From an uncultured Rubrobacteraceae bacterium (GTDB taxonomy: Bacteria; Actinomycetota; Rubrobacteria; Rubrobacterales; Rubrobacteraceae), in assembly GCA_902806065.1 (NCBI GenBank), contig CADCVE010000077.1:1-64000 (forward strand): 64,000 bases of DNA, given 5' to 3'. Each line of letters begins with the position of its first letter. The stretch's first letter is position 1. This document shows positions 24,899 to 34,454 of the stretch, piece after piece. The translations under genes were made by a program, and so were the position numbers. The notes beneath the pieces are model-generated. The model saw only the letters and a list, made by a program, of their open reading frames with translations. It was not told where the DNA came from and ran no database searches.

Positions 24899-25675
24899 AT
24901 GAGAGGGAGTCTGCAAAAAGCCGGGCACTCGCAAGAGAAGACTTCCAAAAAGAGCGCACCGCTCGCCCGGAACTCGCTCATCACCGCGCTCCTCGTCGTC
25001 GGCGCGGTCGCTCTGGCCGGTGTAGCGGGCGCGGTTGTAGCGTCGCTCTTCTCCGGCAATGAGACCGCTGGTGAAGGTGTGGCGGGGACGGGGCTCATGG
25101 CGCCGGCCGAGGATTCAGCGGAGGCGGGGTTCGCTCGCGACATGATGGTCCATCACGCTCAAGCGGTTCAGATGGCGGAGATCGTGCGGGACGAGACCGA
25201 GAGCGAGGAGATCCGCACCATGGCCGCCGACATCGCCCTCACTCAGCAGGCCCAGATCGGGCAGATGCAGGGCTGGCTCGCCGTCTGGGGCCTCCCCGCT
25301 ACCGGGACCGGTCCCGCGATGACCTGGATGGGCCACCCCACGGAAGGCCGGATGCCGGGTATGGCCTCGCCTCAAGAGTTGGACGAACTCCAAAGAGCGA
25401 CATCCGAAGAGGCCGACGTACTCTTTTTGCAGCTCATGATCCCGCACCACGAGGCTGCCACGCCGATGGCCGAAGCCGTCCTCGAAGAGACGGACCGTCC
25501 GGAGGTAGAGCGGCTCGCCGGGGCGATCATAGCCTCGCAACAAAGCGAGATCCAACTGATGCAAGGGCTCCTGAACCAACGCGGAGCCTCAGTCCCAGCC
25601 GAAGATTCATCAGCGCCATCCACCAGCGAACACTCCCACGACGCCGCCAGCAGCCATGCCCACGGCGGTGCTTAG
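24899..25675 (+). CDS. DUF305 (ferritin-like) exported protein
   Basis: A 258-residue membrane-anchored protein: an N-terminal hydrophobic helix at about 28-50, then two DUF305 repeats, the first with DMMVHHAQAVQMAE and the second with LMIPHHEAATPMAE, each with a Q-x3-QI/L-x-LMQG helix. The His-His motifs and four-helix layout indicate metal binding at the cell surface. The tail is His-rich (SEHSHDAASSHAHGG). It is directly coupled to the DUF3105 gene; DUF305 proteins often accompany copper or other metal resistance genes. Confidence 0.85.
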   Translation: MRGSLQKAGHSQEKTSKKSAPLARNSLITALLVVGAVALAGVAGAVVASLFSGNETAGEGVAGTGLMAPAEDSAEAGFARDMMVHHAQAVQMAEIVRDETESEEIRTMAADIALTQQAQIGQMQGWLAVWGLPATGTGPAMTWMGHPTEGRMPGMASPQELDELQRATSEEADVLFLQLMIPHHEAATPMAEAVLEETDRPEVERLAGAIIASQQSEIQLMQGLLNQRGASVPAEDSSAPSTSEHSHDAASSHAHGGA

Positions 25676-25741
25676 CCGCATCATGCCCCAGAGCAGCCCG
25701 CACCCGCAACGCGCCTCACGGCGCAGCTCGCACCAATATTC

Positions 25742-26272
25742 GTGAACCGTACGGGCAGCACCGGCCTCGCCCTCACGCTCTCCCTAGCCGTCTTCCTCGC
25801 TGACCAGGGCTCGAAGCGGCTGGTAGAAGGCTCGATGCGGATCGGGGAGAGCATCCCCGCTGTTCCGGGCATTCTCAGCCTGACCTACACGCAGAACGAC
25901 GGCGGGGCGTTCGGTATTCTGGGCGGCCAGAGCGCCGTGCTGCTACTTGGGAGCGCCGTGGCGGTCGGGTTCGTACTATGGATGCTACTCAAAGGCCCAC
26001 CCGCGCGCGCCACCGCCGCGGGGTGCGGTCTCATCCTCGGCGGCGCCGCAGGCAACCTTATCGACCGCGTCGTCGCGGGCCGGGTCACGGACTTCTTCGA
26101 CCTGGAGTTCTGGCCTCTCAGACGGTGGCCCGTCTTTAACGTCGCCGACATTGCCATCGTCCTCGGCGTGACCGTACTCCTCCTCGCCGCGCTCCGCCCG
26201 GAAGCGGACGCGGATCGGCCGCCAGCGGTCGGGGGAAACCCGAAAGCTGACGGCCGAAAAGTCAACCGCTAA
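25742..26272 (+). CDS. lspA: Lipoprotein signal peptidase (signal peptidase II)
   Basis: A 176-residue polytopic aspartyl protease that removes signal peptides from lipidated prolipoproteins. The conserved TQNDGGAFGIL, GAAGNLIDRV and the catalytic dyad Asp117 (RVTDFFD) and Asp136 (FNVADIAIV) are present. It would process the lipoproteins encoded at 15.8 and 16.6 kb. GTG start. The C-terminal tail is longer and more polar than usual. Confidence 0.93.
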   Translation: MNRTGSTGLALTLSLAVFLADQGSKRLVEGSMRIGESIPAVPGILSLTYTQNDGGAFGILGGQSAVLLLGSAVAVGFVLWMLLKGPPARATAAGCGLILGGAAGNLIDRVVAGRVTDFFDLEFWPLRRWPVFNVADIAIVLGVTVLLLAALRPEADADRPPAVGGNPKADGRKVNR

Positions 26273-26300
26273 CGCGCGGAAACGTTCTTCAGGCTCTAGC

Positions 26301-28328
26301 CTACGATATTCCACCACCTTGTTGGGAGTCCTGGTCGTCTGCGGAGTCAGAGTGCCTGAACTCCCCCCCCTTGGGGGCACTTTCCTCCTGCTGCTGGCGA
26401 AGCTGGCGCCTGAAGCCGCCGGCACGGGCCATGTCCCGCTCCCGCTCCGAAAACTGTGCCAGGAGCGTGATCTCCGTGCCGTCCAGCTGGGCCGGTATCT
26501 CTGTGTCACCGTTCTCCAGGTGCTCCCGGATATCCGGGAGCGTCAACTCCTGGCCCTCCTCGAACTTGTCGTAATCTTCTTCGTTCTTGAAGAGCAAGGC
26601 CAGGATGCCCTGGGAGATAAGGTTCCTTCGATGGATACGGGCGAAGCTCTTGGCGATGACGGCTCGAATCCCGAGCTGTAGCGGCGCGAGCGCGGCGTGC
26701 TCCCGGCTCGATCCCTGCCCGTAGTTGTGCCCCCCGACGATAATGCCCGGCGCCATCTTCTGCGCCTTCTCGGGAAACTCCGAGTCGAAGCGCCGCAACG
26801 TGAACTTGGCAAGCTCCGGCACGTTCGAGCGGAAGGCCATCACCTCGACCCCATCGGGTGTGAGGTCTCCGGTCGATATGTCGTCGGGAAGGACTATCAC
26901 TACCGTACCGGTAAACTCTTCAGGCAGCTCATCGGCCTCCGGTGGCTCGTGTATATTCGGTCCGCGCTGTATCTCGACTTCGCCTGCCTCATCCTCAGGG
27001 GCCGGTGCAAGAATCTGGCCGTCGTCCACCGCAGGGTACATCGGCGCCTCGGGGAGATCCGGATACTCGCCGAGCTCGCGCGGGTCGGTGATCACACCGT
27101 ACAAAGCCGTCGCCGCCGCGACGGTCGGGCTCGTCAGATACACCTGATCCGATTGCGTCCCTGACCTGCCAGGGAAGTTCCTGTTAAACGTCCTCACGCT
27201 TACCGCATCCGAGGGTGGCGCATAGCCCATCCCCACACACGGCCCGCATATCGGCTCGAGCATCCGGGCTCCAGCCCGCACCAGGTCCGCGTATACACCA
27301 GACTCGGCGATGGAGTTCAGGATCTGACGGCTCCCCGGTGTCACGGTCATCACGAGGTCCTTGGCGACCGACTTGTCCCTGAGGACCGCCGCCGCGACCG
27401 CCAGGTCCTCGAAGCCCGAGTTGACCGAGCTCCCGATACAGACCTGGACAACCTTGGTGCCGGCGACCTCGCTCACCGGGACGACGTTGCCGGGCGAGTG
27501 AGGCTGGGCTATAAGGGGCTCGAGCTCGTCGAGCGCTATGTGCTCGTACTCATCGTATTCCGCCCCCTCGTCGGCCCCGAGCTCTACAAAGTCGTCCGGG
27601 CGCTGCTGGGCCTCTAGCCACTCGCGCGTCCGGTCGTCGGAGGGGAATATGGCGGTGGTAGCGCCGGTCTCAATGCTCATGTTGCAGATCGTGGTGCGCC
27701 CCGTCACGGGTATGGTCGCAACCCCTGGCCCATAGAACTCGAAGATGCTGTTGGTCGCGCCGGCGACGCCACGACGCCTCAGGAGCTCCAGGATTACGTC
27801 CTTCGGCGTAACCCAATCCTGCAGCTCGCCGGTCAGCTCCACGCCAATTACTGTCGGGAACCCGGTGCTGAAAGGCTGTCCCCCCAGTACGAGCGCCACG
27901 TCCAGGCCCCCAACCCCGATAGCGATGGACCCTACAGCACCCGAGGAGGTCGTGTGGGAGTCGGCCCCGACCATGGTCGCACCGGGCTTGGCGAACCTCT
28001 CTACATGCAAGTAGTGGCAGATGCCGTTGCCGGGCTTGGAGTAGTACATGCCGTACTTGGCGGCGGCCCCTTGCAAAAAGAGATGGTCGTCCGGGTTCTT
28101 GTGATCTAGCTGGATCACGTTGTGATCTATGTACTGAACGGCCAGGGGTACCTGGACCCTGTCCCGCCCCATCTGCTCGAATTGCAAGCATGCCATCGTG
28201 CCGGTGGCGTCCTGGAGAAGAGCCTGGTCTATGCTCAGGCTCACCTCCTCGCCTGGCTCGACATTACTACCGTCCTCCATGTGCTCCTTCAGAATCTTGG
28301 TCACCATATTGTCCGCCAAGATACTCAC
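26301..28328 (-). CDS. acnA: Aconitate hydratase, monomeric Aquifex-type
   Basis: A 675-residue aconitase-superfamily protein with the three cluster cysteines in VCIGSSVNSG and ICGPCVGMG. The large domain ends near 430 and the swivel domain (DDISTGDLTPDG, GHNYGQGSSREHA) is fused in one chain. The length and the lack of the long linker of bacterial AcnA match the shorter aconitases found in Aquifex-like bacteria and actinobacteria. It interconverts citrate and isocitrate in the TCA cycle. The homoaconitase or isopropylmalate dehydratase alternatives are less likely because those are usually split. The tail after 640 is low-complexity. Confidence 0.85.
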   Translation of the reverse strand: MSILADNMVTKILKEHMEDGSNVEPGEEVSLSIDQALLQDATGTMACLQFEQMGRDRVQVPLAVQYIDHNVIQLDHKNPDDHLFLQGAAAKYGMYYSKPGNGICHYLHVERFAKPGATMVGADSHTTSSGAVGSIAIGVGGLDVALVLGGQPFSTGFPTVIGVELTGELQDWVTPKDVILELLRRRGVAGATNSIFEFYGPGVATIPVTGRTTICNMSIETGATTAIFPSDDRTREWLEAQQRPDDFVELGADEGAEYDEYEHIALDELEPLIAQPHSPGNVVPVSEVAGTKVVQVCIGSSVNSGFEDLAVAAAVLRDKSVAKDLVMTVTPGSRQILNSIAESGVYADLVRAGARMLEPICGPCVGMGYAPPSDAVSVRTFNRNFPGRSGTQSDQVYLTSPTVAAATALYGVITDPRELGEYPDLPEAPMYPAVDDGQILAPAPEDEAGEVEIQRGPNIHEPPEADELPEEFTGTVVIVLPDDISTGDLTPDGVEVMAFRSNVPELAKFTLRRFDSEFPEKAQKMAPGIIVGGHNYGQGSSREHAALAPLQLGIRAVIAKSFARIHRRNLISQGILALLFKNEEDYDKFEEGQELTLPDIREHLENGDTEIPAQLDGTEITLLAQFSERERDMARAGGFRRQLRQQQEESAPKGGEFRHSDSADDQDSQQGGGIS

Positions 28329-28407
28329 CCCTTCTTCGTCTTCCCCTTGTTTAACATTCGCATTCTACACACACATGAGAGCCTCGCGCACCCCGCGCCA
28401 CACCATG

Positions 28408-29013
28408 CTAATCTCGAACCAGCCGCTCATAAACGGCACGGTACTGCCGGACGACATGCAGCAGGTCGTCCGAGGATTCATCGTCCGGGCCGTCACCGTA
28501 GTCGGTGCTTCGGGCGGAGCGAGCGACGATGTCGGCGCGGGCGCGGCGGGCCTCCCGGTAATCGCTGGCGACGTCCGGGTACATGGCGGCTAGTCCCTTC
28601 TCGGTCTCCCGGTCATCCTGGGCGGCGTCGGCGATGAAGTTACGCTCTTCGAGGATGTCCGAGACGGTGCGGTCGGCCATCTCTATGGAACGCTCGGGGT
28701 TGTTTACAAAGACCCGTTCGACCTCGTTCCACTGCTCCTCGTAGCGCCGCCGGCTGTCATCGGAGAGTGGTTGCACCTGACGCCCCACACGTCCGCGGCG
28801 CTGTCGCAGCTCCTTCTCCGCCTCCTCTTCAGAGCCGCGCTCCTCGGCGAGCCGGTCGTATTCCTGGCCGAACTCTTCGCGCGTCCGCTCCCGCTGTTGC
28901 CGCATACGATGCGTCCTGCCGCGGCGTGAGATCAGGAAGATCGCCAATAGCACGGCGAGCACCACCAGGACCGCGGCGCCTATTAGCAACTCCGTCTGGC
29001 CTATCGACTGCAA
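28408..29013 (-). CDS. Single-TM protein with long charged cytoplasmic domain
   Basis: A 201-residue protein: one N-terminal transmembrane helix (ELLIGAAVLVVLAVLLAIFLI) followed by an Arg/Glu-rich helical region and a domain with YEEQWNEVERVFVNNPERS and DRTVSDILEERNF. The latter segment resembles conserved domains in actinobacterial membrane proteins of unknown function. No catalytic motif. Confidence 0.68.
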   Translation of the reverse strand: MQSIGQTELLIGAAVLVVLAVLLAIFLISRRGRTHRMRQQRERTREEFGQEYDRLAEERGSEEEAEKELRQRRGRVGRQVQPLSDDSRRRYEEQWNEVERVFVNNPERSIEMADRTVSDILEERNFIADAAQDDRETEKGLAAMYPDVASDYREARRARADIVARSARSTDYGDGPDDESSDDLLHVVRQYRAVYERLVRD

Positions 29014-29134
29014 GTCTCCTCCTTCTTCGGGCTAACGGAGAGCATTGTGCCCAGAAACGCAGCTTACGCAACACGACACACACATCGGTTTTCGGATGCG
29101 ACGTGGCTCGTCGTGACCTCCGGTCGCGCGGAGG

Positions 29135-29635
29135 CTAGACCTGGACTATCTCCCGGAGTTGGCCGCTTTGTACATCGTAGATCGCACCGGAAATCTGTAT
29201 GTCGTCGGGGATGAGCTCGGAGCGGCGCAGAGTCTCCACATCGTCGCGCACGCTCTGTTCGAGGTCCGGGAACGGGAGGAAGTCGCGGCCGGTGGTATCC
29301 ACTCCGAGGTCCTCTTTTATCTTCGCCGTCAGGTCCTCGTTCCGGAACGTGAGCATCCCGCAGTCGGTGTGGTGGATGACCACGATTTCGCCGGTCCCCA
29401 GCAACCGCTCGGAGATGACGAGCGAACGTATGGCGTCCTCCGAGACGCGGCCTCCGGCGTTGCGTATAACGTGCGCGTCCCCAACGTCGAGCCCGAGGAA
29501 CTCCTCCGGGTGCAGCCTCGCGTCCATGCAAGTCACCACCGCGACCTGCCGGGCCGGGGGCGCCGGTAAGTCTCCCTTATCGAAGAACGCCGCGTACCTT
29601 TCGTTCGCCTCTTTGAACTCGTCGAACCTCGCCAC
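29135..29635 (-). CDS. Beta-class carbonic anhydrase
   Basis: A 166-residue enzyme that hydrates CO2 to bicarbonate. The zinc ligands are Cys36 ([10 protein letters not shown]), His89 and Cys92 (HHTDCGM), with the Asp38-Arg40 dyad intact. The length and sequence match the short beta-CA type of actinobacteria (as in Mycobacterium tuberculosis Rv1284). Single gene, no operon partner. Confidence 0.92.
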   Translation of the reverse strand: MARFDEFKEANERYAAFFDKGDLPAPPARQVAVVTCMDARLHPEEFLGLDVGDAHVIRNAGGRVSEDAIRSLVISERLLGTGEIVVIHHTDCGMLTFRNEDLTAKIKEDLGVDTTGRDFLPFPDLEQSVRDDVETLRRSELIPDDIQISGAIYDVQSGQLREIVQV

Positions 29636-29846
29636 GAACCCACCTCCCGCTAGCCAAACCGACCCGGGTATTCTACAGTGGCCGCCGCCGGTGGCGCTCG
29701 GGTTAGCGCACGCGGGAGCGGTTGAAGGGACGGTCGAGGCAACAGTCCTCCACCCAGGCTCCGGGGCCCCTCGACCACACCGAGTATCACGTCGAAGACG
29801 GTGTCAGGGAGGGCATGGTCTGTGCTGGCAGCGGAGAGGAGATAAT

Positions 29847-30080
29847 CTAGCAGGAGAGATCGATTACGCTACCCGTGATCAGGGCGCGGCGGGTAGCGTC
29901 GAAAAAACTCATCGTCACGCCGCCGAAGCGGTAGATGGTTTCCGCCGTAATCGCCACGAGCGTGAAGGGCGTTGTGACGTGGGCGATGTCATCGTAGAGC
30001 GGCACCATCTCTAAGGTATCCTACGGAAAACCGCCCCGTTGAGGAGCACGCAGAACGAGACCAAAGCAAAGACCCACTTT
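29847..30080 (-). pseudogene. Remnant of a small polytopic membrane protein gene
   Basis: On the minus strand, one frame encodes SRKWVFALVSFCVLLNGAVF and stops just before an ATG at 30008, from which the next frame reads MVPLYDDIAHVTTPFTLVAI and TRRALITGSVIDL to a TAG at 29849. The two halves read like consecutive transmembrane helices of one protein split by a frameshift. The rest of 29636-30182 shows no gene. Confidence 0.35.
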
Positions 30081-30182
30081 CTTGACACCTAAACGCTCCT
30101 CCACCCACATCCCCGCCAGTCTACCCGCCCCGTCGCGGTGGTAAGCTACCTCTCCTGCAGGCACGCTATCGGGAGGAGACAA

Positions 30183-30395
30183 ATGACCAGCGGCTACATA
30201 CCGCCGTCCGGGGAGCCCGGGCCAGACGAGATCCTCGCGGCCCTCGAAGACGCGGTTCGAACAGACCCTAGTCTTCGGAAGCGCCCGGCCGAGGCCGTCT
30301 CTCGCGAGCTCGTTCGGGGCGGCTACCTCGCGGAGGAGCCCTCCCCCACCCTCGTGGCGGAGATGCTAGGGACCTTAGAGCGCGAAAACGGGTGA
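30183..30395 (+). CDS. Small unknown protein
   Basis: A 70-residue product with GGGAGGAG before the ATG. Composition is balanced, with two predicted helices (PDEILAALEDAVRTD and AEAVSRELVRGGYLA). No family recognised. Confidence 0.6.
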   Translation: MTSGYIPPSGEPGPDEILAALEDAVRTDPSLRKRPAEAVSRELVRGGYLAEEPSPTLVAEMLGTLERENG

Positions 30396-30490
30396 GACAG
30401 AGCCGTTGGCAGGTACGACGGCTACCTGCCCGGGGGAGCCGGGTCGGTTAGAGTAGAGGCCGAAGCGTAGTCGGCCTGAGAGGAGCACTG

Positions 30491-31135
30491 GTGGATCGAG
30501 GAAGCGGAGTGGACCCGTTCGCGGGACTCAAGGAGGACAGTAGTGAGTATACGGTCTACGACTCGCACTACGAGAAGCTCGGCAAGGTGGACGACCTGGT
30601 GTTGGACGAGGACGACCGGGTGCTGTACGTCGGCGTGAAGACGGGTTTTTTGGGCACCAACTCCACCCTGGTCCCGGTGGAGATTATCCGGGTCAACGAC
30701 AAGCGGCAGTTGATCGAGATCGCCGAGCCTGCCGATACAGTAAAGCACGCCCCACACTTTGGCAGGAACGAGGACCTGACCCCCGAGCTCGAGAATCACG
30801 TCCGCACCTACTTCGGCCTGGATAGCCTGACCCCTTCCCCGGAGCACGAACCCCAGGGCCCGGATATCCTTGAACCCCTCCCCGGTCGCTCCAGCTCCGA
30901 TGACTGGGTAGACACCGTCCCCATCTACCACGTAGAGGCTGAAGAGAACCAGGAGAACATCGACAGGGAGCCCCGCGAGGCAGACACCCCGGAGCGGGTG
31001 AAATCCAGGGAAAGCGAGCCCCGGCGTCCAGCCTCCGAGGAGCCGGCCAGCGAACGTCCGGGAGATCAAACAGAGGGCCGCTGGGAGAGCTCGACATCCG
31101 GCAGCGGCTTGACGGTACACCGCCCGAGGCGGTAG
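30491..31135 (+). CDS. PRC-barrel domain protein
   Basis: A 214-residue protein. Residues 18-85 form a PRC-barrel (YTVYDSHYEKLGKVDDLVLD, then VLYVGVKTGFLGTNSTLVPV), a small beta-barrel found in RNA-processing and photosynthetic reaction-centre proteins and in many actinobacterial stress proteins. The C-terminal half is acidic and disordered. GTG start after GAGGAGC. Probably a stress-associated protein; no specific role can be assigned. Confidence 0.8.
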   Translation: MDRGSGVDPFAGLKEDSSEYTVYDSHYEKLGKVDDLVLDEDDRVLYVGVKTGFLGTNSTLVPVEIIRVNDKRQLIEIAEPADTVKHAPHFGRNEDLTPELENHVRTYFGLDSLTPSPEHEPQGPDILEPLPGRSSSDDWVDTVPIYHVEAEENQENIDREPREADTPERVKSRESEPRRPASEEPASERPGDQTEGRWESSTSGSGLTVHRPRR

Positions 31136-31192
31136 AAAGCGCTCGCGTAGGAGAGGATACGGAACCCCCTCCCTCTCCTCGCCGGAGCTCAA

Positions 31193-31364
31193 GGCGTTAA
31201 AGACATAGCCCGCGGCCGAGCCAACAAGATGTCTTACGGCTTCAATACCTCCGAGAGGACCGTCCGAAACCCCATTCTCCAGCATCTACAATAAGCTGCT
31301 CGTCGACGACCGCAGCCGGACCGTCCTCTACGCCATCCGGGAGAGCCTCATAGACGAAGGCTAG
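31193..31364 (+). pseudogene. Remnant of a LuxR/NarL-type response regulator (HTH domain)
   Basis: Frame 2 gives GVKDIARGRANKMSYGFNTS and ERTVRNPILQ, and after a shift near 31290 frame 3 continues IYNKLLVDDRSRTVLYAIRE and SLIDEG before TAG. Together these match the C-terminal helix-turn-helix of NarL/FixJ regulators (family form: VxxIARGLTNKEIA, SERTVRNHxSNIYxKL, RTxAVLYAI). The receiver domain is missing. From 31365 to 31862 I see nothing convincing. Confidence 0.55.
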
Positions 31365-31862
31365 AGAGTAGCTGGAGCACGGCCTGTAGTCGACCGCATA
31401 CCCATAGACGTGCCGCCTATTTACTTTATGTTTGAGGAGAGGCTTTAGTCGCAGAGGTTCAGAGCGCAAAGTACGCTCTGGGAAACGTAAGACACCTTTG
31501 GGAGCCGGCACACCTCGATAGATCTTGCAGCCGCGCCGCCGTCGGTGGTGGTCAGATCAGGCTTTTTCACGAAACAACGAAACCTCCGTCATGGTGCGAG
31601 CCGTCTGCAACTATCCTGGTACGATGCGTCGGTGATCGGCGACACGGAGAGTCCTATTACCGTCAGCATGGCCGGATGAAAACGCACGGAACTTAGCGAA
31701 CGAGCAGTTGTCTACCGCTACCCGTAGTCGAGAAACCTTCCATCTGCTGGTTCGCCTCCTTCCTCACCGGTCCTCGCGAGCCTCGACCCGTTTGCCCCCG
31801 AGCTTTGCCCACGGGCTTTGCTCACGGCTTTGCCCGCGGGGCCGCATTCGGCTCCCCGAAAG

Positions 31863-33104
31863 CTATCTCAGGTCGAGCTTCCCGGAGGAGAATTCCTCCC
31901 CAAGCGCCTTTCGCGCGGCCTCGACGAGCCTGGGATTGTCGAGGATCTCCTCGACCTCGTTGCGGGAGGCGTTGCGGCGAACGTACTCTTCACCGAGTAC
32001 CTCCCTCAGATTCGCCCCGTCGCCGATGCGATGCACGACGTAATCGAGGACCTTCTCTTGCCGACTGGATCCGTACGGACCGAAAAGACTCTTCCAGAAG
32101 GATGGTCCCTCCTCGGCCTCTACGAGGTGCCGACCGTCAGCCGAGGCCTCAGTCTCAGTCCCGGAGTAGCGCCGCACACCCTCTCCCCTTACAACCAGGA
32201 CCGGGCAGGGAGCGTTACGTACGACCGAGTCGGAGACGCTTCCCATGAGGGAGCGCCTGATGCCGCTCAACCCTCGGCTGCCGATCACGATCAGGCTGGT
32301 GTCCAGCCCCTCGGCAAGGCGCACGATCTCCTTGTCTGGCTGTCCACCAATTACACAGTGAGCTTCCGCAACGGTTCCCCCGGCCTCTTCGGCCTTCTTT
32401 GTCTGCTCGTAAATTATCCCTTGAGCTTCCCGCTCAAGTGTCCGCACAGCCTTCTCGATCGTCTCGTAGTCCTCTGTAACGTCGCTGGCGCTCCGATACC
32501 CGCGGCCGACGGTGGCGATGTGGAACTCGGAGCCGGTGCTATTGGCCAGCTCGACCGCCATCTCGAGAGCCAGCTCAGCCTCCCCGGAACCGTCGGTGGC
32601 AAGCAGGACGATCTTCTTTGAGGGCGGTGCGGGATCTCCGTCTCTCACTCTTCGCACCACCATGACGGGGCAGTGGGCCTGACGGACGATGGAATCGGAG
32701 ACGCTCCCCATGAGTGTTCGCCTTGTACCGCTCAACCCCCGGCTCCCGACCACCACGAGGCCGACCTCAAGCTCTGCGGCCAGGCCCAGGATGGCCCGGT
32801 CCCGCCGCTCTCTGACAACTCTCACGTACGTCCCGTCGACCGCCCCGCCCGCCTCTTCGATTATCCTTACCTGTTCTTCGAGCACCTGCTCGACGCTCTG
32901 CCGGAGTTGTCCGATCACCTCTCGCGCCTGCAGGTGGTTATTACGGCCGCCCGAGGAGACAGTGACGACATGCAACTCGGAGCCCGTGCTGACGGCCAGA
33001 TCCACCGCCCTCAACGCGGCGAGGCCCGCCTCTTCGGAACCGTCGGTGGCTAAAAGGATCTTCGTCGGGAACATACCTACCTTCTCTCTATTTATTTCTT
33101 CCAC
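31863..33104 (-). CDS. Tandem universal stress protein (two UspA domains) with C-terminal extension
   Basis: A 413-residue protein. Two Usp domains (about 14-150 and 165-305) each contain the ATP-binding G-x2-G-x9-G(S) motif: GSRGLSGTRRTLMGSVSDS and GSRGLSGIRRSLMGSVSDS. A further 105-residue helical region (EKVLDYVVHRIGDGANLREV) follows. ATP-binding Usps of this type help actinobacteria survive hypoxia or starvation. The GTG at 33104 follows AGGAGG closely; the ATG at 33074 (MFPTKILLATDGS) with AGAAGG is an alternative and would match the usual N-terminus. Confidence 0.88.
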   Translation of the reverse strand: MEEINREKVGMFPTKILLATDGSEEAGLAALRAVDLAVSTGSELHVVTVSSGGRNNHLQAREVIGQLRQSVEQVLEEQVRIIEEAGGAVDGTYVRVVRERRDRAILGLAAELEVGLVVVGSRGLSGTRRTLMGSVSDSIVRQAHCPVMVVRRVRDGDPAPPSKKIVLLATDGSGEAELALEMAVELANSTGSEFHIATVGRGYRSASDVTEDYETIEKAVRTLEREAQGIIYEQTKKAEEAGGTVAEAHCVIGGQPDKEIVRLAEGLDTSLIVIGSRGLSGIRRSLMGSVSDSVVRNAPCPVLVVRGEGVRRYSGTETEASADGRHLVEAEEGPSFWKSLFGPYGSSRQEKVLDYVVHRIGDGANLREVLGEEYVRRNASRNEVEEILDNPRLVEAARKALGEEFSSGKLDLR

Positions 33105-33151
33105 CTTACCTCCTCATTTCAGGTTCGAATCGGACTCTCGCTCGTCGCGGC

Positions 33152-33745
33152 TTAATGTACGCGGGCGGGATTAGAGACCTTCTCCCTCTGGCTCGACCAT
33201 AGTACGTAGCCGAGCAGGATCCAACCAAACCCGAGCACCACGTAAGGGACACCAAGTACCATCAACACACCCAGAACTAAAGGCAGCGCCTTCCAATATC
33301 CTAAAGCCCTCGACCGCAAAGCAATGACCCCGAGAAGCGTGGTCGCGAGGGGCAAACCCCACAGTCCTAGAAAGAATACGGCCGAGACTAAAAAGGATTG
33401 CGCCGGTACGAATGTCCCTACCAGCATCACTTGCAGTAGGAACGCCAGCGTGGCCAGGGCTGCGAGGCTAGCCAGGATGAGGCTCGTTACCCCCAAACCT
33501 TTGGCAAACCGCGACTGTTCCGTTCCTCCCGCCAAGCTGGCGTACAAACCTACGAGACCCGCTGCGAAAAGTAGTTCCCCGGCAACGCTCATCAGGATAG
33601 AGGTTTCGTAAGTCGCCTGGCCTGCTAAAGTCAGGGACGGCGGTCCGGGTCTAGAGAGACCCGCCGTCACAACGATCTCCAGCACACCGCCAAGGATAGC
33701 CGCGACGCCACCCCATCGGGCTAGTTTTGAAGACACCGAAAGCAC
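33152..33745 (-). CDS. Polytopic membrane protein of unknown function
   Basis: A 197-residue protein with about six hydrophobic segments and short loops. It resembles in length and pattern the protein at 1312-1926 but without clear sequence similarity. Its gene lies just upstream of the Usp gene on the same strand and may be co-transcribed. Confidence 0.65.
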   Translation of the reverse strand: MLSVSSKLARWGGVAAILGGVLEIVVTAGLSRPGPPSLTLAGQATYETSILMSVAGELLFAAGLVGLYASLAGGTEQSRFAKGLGVTSLILASLAALATLAFLLQVMLVGTFVPAQSFLVSAVFFLGLWGLPLATTLLGVIALRSRALGYWKALPLVLGVLMVLGVPYVVLGFGWILLGYVLWSSQREKVSNPARVH

Positions 33746-33755
33746 TCCTCTCGCT

Positions 33756-34088
33756 CTAAAGGGCCAGCGAGTCTATCGGCCACGGACCGGGAACGTAACC
33801 CTGTCCGGCCGCCAACAGGAACACGAGCGCGATCGTTGAGAAGACGATGGTGAGGATACCAAGCTTGCTCGCGTCCAAGGCGTAACCCAGCGCGCCAAGT
33901 ACAATCCCCACCACTTCTAACGAGACGTCCACACTGAACGCTCCCACCACGGCGGAGATAAGTCCCACTGCACACACAACCCGCCCAAAAAAGACCTTGG
34001 TCGTCCCTTCTTTGCCACCGACGGCGGGCGCCAACCCCTCAGTCTCGACTCCGATGCCCACCTTCGTCGTCAGCTTTGTAGGATCCAT
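33756..34088 (-). CDS. Small three-TM membrane protein
   Basis: A 110-residue product. The ATG at 34088 is chosen because AAGGAGG precedes it; an upstream extension is unlikely. Hydrophobic segments are VFFGRVVCAVGLISAVVGAF, SLEVVGIVLGALGYALDA and LGILTIVFSTIALVFLLAAG. Ten bases separate it from the next gene downstream. No family recognised. Confidence 0.65.
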   Translation of the reverse strand: MDPTKLTTKVGIGVETEGLAPAVGGKEGTTKVFFGRVVCAVGLISAVVGAFSVDVSLEVVGIVLGALGYALDASKLGILTIVFSTIALVFLLAAGQGYVPGPWPIDSLAL

Positions 34089-34407
34089 CTCGGCCTCCTT
34101 CCTTCGGTTGGGTACGCACCCAATATAGAGTCGCGGGCCTGCTTCGTCATCGACGTTATTAATCAAAAAAGTAGCAACTATTCGCTATAGCACCAGCCGG
34201 TTTGAGCCTAATATCCTGGCGCGCTCGCACCTGATTATGCGCCTTGAGGACAAGCTCCTCGTGACCAAGATCAGTCGAACAGCAGTGGTTCTAAACAACC
34301 TCCCGGTTGTAAGGTTTCAACCTGTTGAGGTTCGTCGTGCGCGACTCCTGGCAGCGGCTGCCAGGAGCGCCACTTCATTGAAGAAAGGATTAGCGATGCA
34401 TAAAAGA

Positions 34408-34433
34408 GGGCCGGAGCGCGAAAGCCCCGGCCC
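34408..34433 (-). terminator. Rho-independent terminator
   Basis: GGGCCGG and CCGGCCC pair around a short loop; on the minus strand the stem is followed by TCTTTTA. It lies 22 bases beyond the stop of the zinc-ribbon gene. Confidence 0.65.
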
Positions 34434-34454
34434 TTGTGCTACCCTTTCCTGACG

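Noticed and set aside
31242-31511. Minus-strand frame of 89 codons
   Set aside because: It overlaps the response regulator relic antisense and shows no features of a real protein.
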